A DNA stretch of 64,000 bases from the NCBI GenBank assembly GCA_963789355.1, contig CAWBKK010000004.1:62001-126000 (forward strand), given 5' to 3'. Positions within the stretch are counted from its first letter, which is position 1; each line of letters begins with the position of its first letter. A program made the translations under genes and the position numbers. This DNA is from Gaiellasilicea sp963789355 (GTDB lineage Bacteria > Actinomycetota > Thermoleophilia > Gaiellales > Gaiellaceae). Below the pieces are notes generated by a model. The model worked only from the letters and a program-made list of their open reading frames with translations, searched no databases and had not been told where the DNA came from. Positions 60,621 to 64,000 of this stretch are shown here, piece after piece.

Positions 60621-63343
60621 TCGCTCAGAGTACTGACAGGGCCTGCGAGCACCTCTGCGACGACGCGATCCTTCTCCTGGCTGCCGGCGCGCACCGCAGC
60701 CGCGAAGGCGCCGCTGCCAAGACTCGCTTCGACCGCCGACCGGGTCTGCTCCGTCTCCTCGGCCTCCGCCCGGTCGGTCGTCGTGCCCGCTCCGGCTCGC
60801 AGCCCGGCTGCTGCCCCGAGCAGCCTCGCCGCCTGCTCGTCGTCCCCCGTCGCGTGGGCGAGAGCCGCAAGATACGAACAGCACGATCCGACCCGGTCCT
60901 GGGAGCCCAGCTCCGAGAAGAGGACGAGCGCCGCCAGCAGCTCCCTGCCGGCCTGCTCGAGCTCGTCGACGTTGAGAGAGACGGCCCCGAGGCCGAGGAG
61001 GGCGAAGGCCTCGAGCTCCTTCGAGCCGAGCTCGCGTCCGACGGCGAGGCTCTCGTCGTAGGCGCGGCGTGCCCCCTGCCAGTCCCGCTGCTCGTATTGG
61101 ATCGCGGCGAGGTTGTTCAGAGCGATCGCGAGGTAGGAGGCTCGACCGAGCTGACGGGCACGCGTCGCGCTCTCGCTGAAGTGCGCGGCCGCCTCGGCCA
61201 TCTCCCCGAGCCCGTAGGCGATCGCGCCGAGCACGCTCAGCGCCCCCAGCAGCTCCGACTCGTCCCCGAGAGCCTCGATCAGGCCGAGTGCCTCCTGCGC
61301 CCGTGCTCGCCCCAGCTCGAGCTCGCCCCGCTTCCAGTCGAGCAGCGCTGCACCCTTGAGCGCCTGCGCCCGCAACAGCGGCTCGGCGCTCCCGGCGGCA
61401 AGCGCCGCTTCGGCCCACGACGCGCCCTCGGCCAGCGTGCCGTGCACGTACCAAAAGCGCGAGAGGTCGCGCACGAGCCCGAGCATGACCTCGTCGAGGC
61501 CCTGATCCTGCGCGTAGGCGAACGCGGCGCGAAGGTTGTCGCGCTCCTGCTCGAGCCGGGCGTGCGCGTCGGCGTCGCCCGCGCCGAGGAGGCGCGGCGC
61601 GAGCTCCGCCGCGAGCCGGGCGTAGTGGTCGAGATGCCGCCGCCGAACGGCGTTCGCGGCCGCGGACCCGGCGAGCCGGTCGAGTGCGTACTCGCGGACG
61701 GTGGCGAGCATGCGCAGGCGGCCCGAGTCGTCCCTGCTCACGAGCGCCGCGTCGATGAGCGCCGGCAGCGAGTCGGCGCTGCCGCCCCAGACGTCCTCGA
61801 CCGCCTCGCGCTCGAAGCCGCCGGCGAAGACTCCGAGCGCGGCGAACTGCTCGCGCTCGCGAGCCGCGAGCCGCTCCTCGCTCCAGGCGATCGCAGCGCG
61901 GAGCGTCCGTTGGCGCTCCGGGAGATCGCGGGGACCGCCCGAGGCGAGATCCAGGCCGACGGCGTCCAAGAGGGCGGGCAAGGTCAGCTCGCGAGCGCGC
62001 GCTGCGACGAGCTCCAGCGCGAGCGGTAGGCGGTCGAAGCGCCGGCAGAGCTCGTCGATTCCGGCGCCTGCCGTGAAGCCGTGGTGTGCCGCGCGCGCCC
62101 GTTCGAGGAAGAGCGTCGTCGCCTCCTCGGCCTGCAGCGGCGGCACCGGGTAGTCGCGCTCGCCGTAGAGATCGAGCCGCGACCGGCTCGTCGCGAGCAC
62201 CTTCAGCCCCGGCGCGGCGGCGAGCAGGCGCGAGACGAGCGGGGCCGCCTCGGCGACGTGCTCGAAGTTGTCGAGCACGAGCAGGAGCGAGCGCTCGGCC
62301 AGATGCCGATCCAATGGGGCCTCGCGTGCTTCAAGGGCCGCAGCGATCGTCCCCTCCACGAGGGCGTGGTCGGCGAGCGGTGCCAGGCCGACGAACCAGA
62401 CGCCGTCCTCGAACGCCGCCGCCAGCTCGTGGGCGGCCTGGAGCGCGAGCCGCGTCTTGCCGATCCCGCCGGCGCCGGTGAGCGTCAGCAGGCGCGTCTC
62501 GCCCCGCAGCAGCGCGGTCAGCTCCTCGATCTCGTCGCGCCGGCCGACGAAACCCGTCACCGGAGCGGGCAGGTGCCGGCGTTCGCGGAGCTCGACCGGC
62601 TCGACGGCGAGCGCGGCGTCCTGGCGCAGGATCGCGAGCTCGAGCTCCCGCAGGGCGACTCCGGGCTCCAGCCCGAGCTCGTCGAGCGCCGCCCGCCCCT
62701 CGCGGTACACGTCGAGGGCCTCGGCCTGGCGGCCGCTGCGGTAGAGCGCCAGCATCAGCTGGGCCCGGGTCCGCTCCCGCAGCGGCTGCTCCCGCGCTCG
62801 CTGCTGAAGCTCCGTCACGAGCTCGGCGTCATGGCCGAGCGCCAGCTCGGCCTCGGCGAGGTCCTCCGCCGCGGCGCGCCTGAGCTCGTCGAGCGGTTCG
62901 CCGAGCCTGCCCGGGACGTCCGCGACCGCGGGGCCGCGCCAGAGCGCCAGGGCGTCGGCGAGTCGTGAGCGCGCCTCGGCTGCATCCCCGGCTGCAAGCG
63001 CGCTCCGGCCGGCGTCGGCGAGCCTGCCGAAGACCCGCGCATCGAGTGGGACGGCGCCCAACGCCAGCTCGTAGCCCTCGCCGCGCCGGACGATCGCGGC
63101 GCCGGTGTGCGAGATCAGCCCGCGGAGCCGGGAGGCGTAGACCTCGAGCGACCGCGCGGCACCGGCCGGCGGGTGCTCGTCCCAGACCGCGTCGACCAGC
63201 TCCTGCACCGGGACGGGCTCGTCGGCCGAGAGCAGCAGCCGCGCGAGCAGGGCGCGCTGGCGAGGGCCGCCGAGCGCGGCGACGCCGTCCACCTCGAGCG
63301 GCCCAAGCACCCTGAACCCCGTCGACCCCACCTCGGCTTCCAC
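60617..63343 (-). CDS. AfsR/SARP-type regulator: BTAD + NB-ARC ATPase + TPR
   Basis: About 908 residues from GTG 63343 (an in-frame GTG at 63406 would add 21). Domains: OmpR-like winged helix (about 10-90, 'RVLGPLEVDGVAALGGPRQRALLARLLL'), BTAD helices (about 95-240), NB-ARC ATPase with Walker A 'LTGAGGIGKTRLA', Walker B 'LLLVLDNFEHV' and 'LATSRSRLDLYGE', then about eight TPR-like helices. A minus-strand CATAAT (63358-63353) would place transcription nearly at 63343, so a leaderless start is likely. Coupled to the M50 protease downstream. Confidence 0.88.
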   Translation of the reverse strand: MEAEVGSTGFRVLGPLEVDGVAALGGPRQRALLARLLLSADEPVPVQELVDAVWDEHPPAGAARSLEVYASRLRGLISHTGAAIVRRGEGYELALGAVPLDARVFGRLADAGRSALAAGDAAEARSRLADALALWRGPAVADVPGRLGEPLDELRRAAAEDLAEAELALGHDAELVTELQQRAREQPLRERTRAQLMLALYRSGRQAEALDVYREGRAALDELGLEPGVALRELELAILRQDAALAVEPVELRERRHLPAPVTGFVGRRDEIEELTALLRGETRLLTLTGAGGIGKTRLALQAAHELAAAFEDGVWFVGLAPLADHALVEGTIAAALEAREAPLDRHLAERSLLLVLDNFEHVAEAAPLVSRLLAAAPGLKVLATSRSRLDLYGERDYPVPPLQAEEATTLFLERARAAHHGFTAGAGIDELCRRFDRLPLALELVAARARELTLPALLDAVGLDLASGGPRDLPERQRTLRAAIAWSEERLAAREREQFAALGVFAGGFEREAVEDVWGGSADSLPALIDAALVSRDDSGRLRMLATVREYALDRLAGSAAANAVRRRHLDHYARLAAELAPRLLGAGDADAHARLEQERDNLRAAFAYAQDQGLDEVMLGLVRDLSRFWYVHGTLAEGASWAEAALAAGSAEPLLRAQALKGAALLDWKRGELELGRARAQEALGLIEALGDESELLGALSVLGAIAYGLGEMAEAAAHFSESATRARQLGRASYLAIALNNLAAIQYEQRDWQGARRAYDESLAVGRELGSKELEAFALLGLGAVSLNVDELEQAGRELLAALVLFSELGSQDRVGSCCSYLAALAHATGDDEQAARLLGAAAGLRAGAGTTTDRAEAEETEQTRSAVEASLGSGAFAAAVRAGSQEKDRVVAEVLAGPVSTLSE

Positions 63344-63442
63344 CTCAACGGGATTATGGGCGCGCTTTGAGCGGGCCGTGAGGAGTTCTTGAGCGGCGGG
63401 AGTCACGGTGGATCGCGTCGACCCCCGGACAGGAGGAATGAG

Positions 63443-63625
63443 ATGACCCGACAGTCGAGATTCCCCAGCACCCTCGCCGTTCTCGTCGTCACCTGCTTGA
63501 CCGCGCTTGCCCTGCTCGTCCCTGCTGCTCCGGGTGCACCGCGAGCCCAGAGTCAGAGCGACTGCCGTCTACCCGCCTGGACGCACGTTCTGACCGGCCA
63601 CTGGTTCGGCGGGGACTGCCGCTGA
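63443..63625 (+). CDS. Secreted microprotein, 60 aa
   Basis: Strong ribosome site AGGAGG (63431-63436) 6 bases before ATG 63443. Clear signal peptide (about 1-36, 'LAVLVVTCLTALALLVPAAPG'). The mature part is about 25 residues with exactly two Cys ('SDCRLPAWTHVLTGHWFGGDCR'), able to form a closed loop with two Trp. No family recognised. It lies between two related regulators and overlaps the end of the downstream one by 57 bases on the opposite strand. Confidence 0.6.
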   Translation: MTRQSRFPSTLAVLVVTCLTALALLVPAAPGAPRAQSQSDCRLPAWTHVLTGHWFGGDCR

Positions 63626-64000
63626 GGCGAGCACCTCCCGCAGGACGTCCTCGGGCGCAGCCTCGCCCAGGGCGAAGGCCTCGTCGTACGCGCCGTCGCC
63701 GAGCGCGGCCCGCAGCCGCCCGGCCACGGCGTCGAGGAACTCCTGTTCCTGCCAGTCGACGGCGGCGCCCGTCTGCCGCCGGATTCCCGCTGCCGCGCCC
63801 AGGAGGCGTGTCGCCAGGGCGAGATCGCCGTCGTGCTCGGCCGCGGGCGCGAACCACACGCAACAGGAGGCGAGCTTGTCCTGGAACCCGAGCTGCGTGT
63901 AGAGGGCGATGCTCTCGGCCAGCTGGTCGCGGCCGGGCTCGAAGCGGCCGAGGCGCAGGTTCATGTCGCCGAGCCCCATCAGCGCCCCCGCCAGGTACTC
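63569..64000 (-). CDS. C-terminal part of a second AfsR/TPR-type regulator (cut by the window end)
   Basis: About 143 residues, open at the right edge. TPR-like helices ('FEPGRDQLAESIALYTQLGFQDKLASCC', 'LALATRLLGAAAGIRRQTGA'). It resembles the C-terminus of the regulator at 60617 ('GSQDRVGSCCSYLA', 'AARLLGAAAGLRAGAGT'), so the two are paralogues. Domains upstream are outside the window. Confidence 0.72.
   Translation of the reverse strand, partial: EYLAGALMGLGDMNLRLGRFEPGRDQLAESIALYTQLGFQDKLASCCVWFAPAAEHDGDLALATRLLGAAAGIRRQTGAAVDWQEQEFLDAVAGRLRAALGDGAYDEAFALGEAAPEDVLREVLASAAVPAEPVAGQNVRPGG

Noticed and set aside
63569..63660. Reading the TGA stop of the secreted microprotein (63623-63625) as Sec
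   Set aside because: No family continuation after the TGA and no hairpin with a suitable loop; the region codes on the other strand.

Overview
The window is high-GC bacterial DNA, packed with genes on both strands. Many genes start with GTG and many neighbours overlap by 1-4 bases (ATGA, GTGA, TGATG). The content points to a deep-branching actinobacterium, most plausibly class Thermoleophilia (Gaiellales or Solirubrobacterales). The hints are a bacterial Ku, a caa3-type CtaG, CopC-CopD and YcnI copper proteins, AfsR-like regulators, secreted proteins with WQRC-type Ig repeats, and a secreted propeller protein with tandem Cys repeats. The lineage is an inference; no 16S or marker tree is available.

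Layout. 0-5 kb: DMT transporter, FAD monooxygenase, glutathione transferase and a frameshifted cystathionine beta-synthase. 5.0-5.8 kb: a MerB-like protein whose catalytic Cys codon is an in-frame TGA. 5.9-9 kb: purM-purN-purH. 9-12.8 kb: VOC protein, CtaG, MOSC protein, secreted propeller. 12.8-16.3 kb: purL-purF. 16-24 kb: two DMT transporters, regulators with visible operator candidates, a hydrolase, an M24 peptidase and small enzymes. 24-27.6 kb: a copper-handling operon. 27.6-30 kb: proline racemase homologue and Ku. 30.1-34.4 kb: purD-purB-purC-purS-purQ. 34.5-38.4 kb: HD-GYP protein, a secreted protein, purA. 38.4-42.6 kb: rpsF-ssb-rpsR-rplI, then dnaB with a helicase loader. 42.7-48 kb: epimerase, glucose/sorbosone dehydrogenase-like protein, amidase, aldo/keto reductase, HNH protein. 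48.2-56.5 kb: a selenocysteine region holding tRNA-Sec, an AhpD-like selenoprotein, selB and selA. 56.6-64 kb: VanW protein, LOG protein, M50 protease and two related AfsR/TPR regulators flanking a secreted microprotein.

How the genes work together. All de novo purine genes except purE and purK are present, in three translationally coupled minus-strand operons plus purA. The main discovery is a nearly complete UGA-decoding system (tRNA-Sec, SelA, SelB; SelD not in the window) together with two selenoprotein genes that ordinary gene callers would truncate. One has a CxxU redox motif. The other has Sec at the position of a MerB catalytic cysteine and a hairpin with the canonical GGUC loop just after the UGA.

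Caution. At least six single-base frameshifts, and a probable seventh, fall between 3.7 and 15.2 kb, several in essential genes. I saw none after that. They look like sequencing or assembly errors. No stretch over 300 bases lacks a gene. I found no CRISPR array, insertion sequence, rRNA or prophage.
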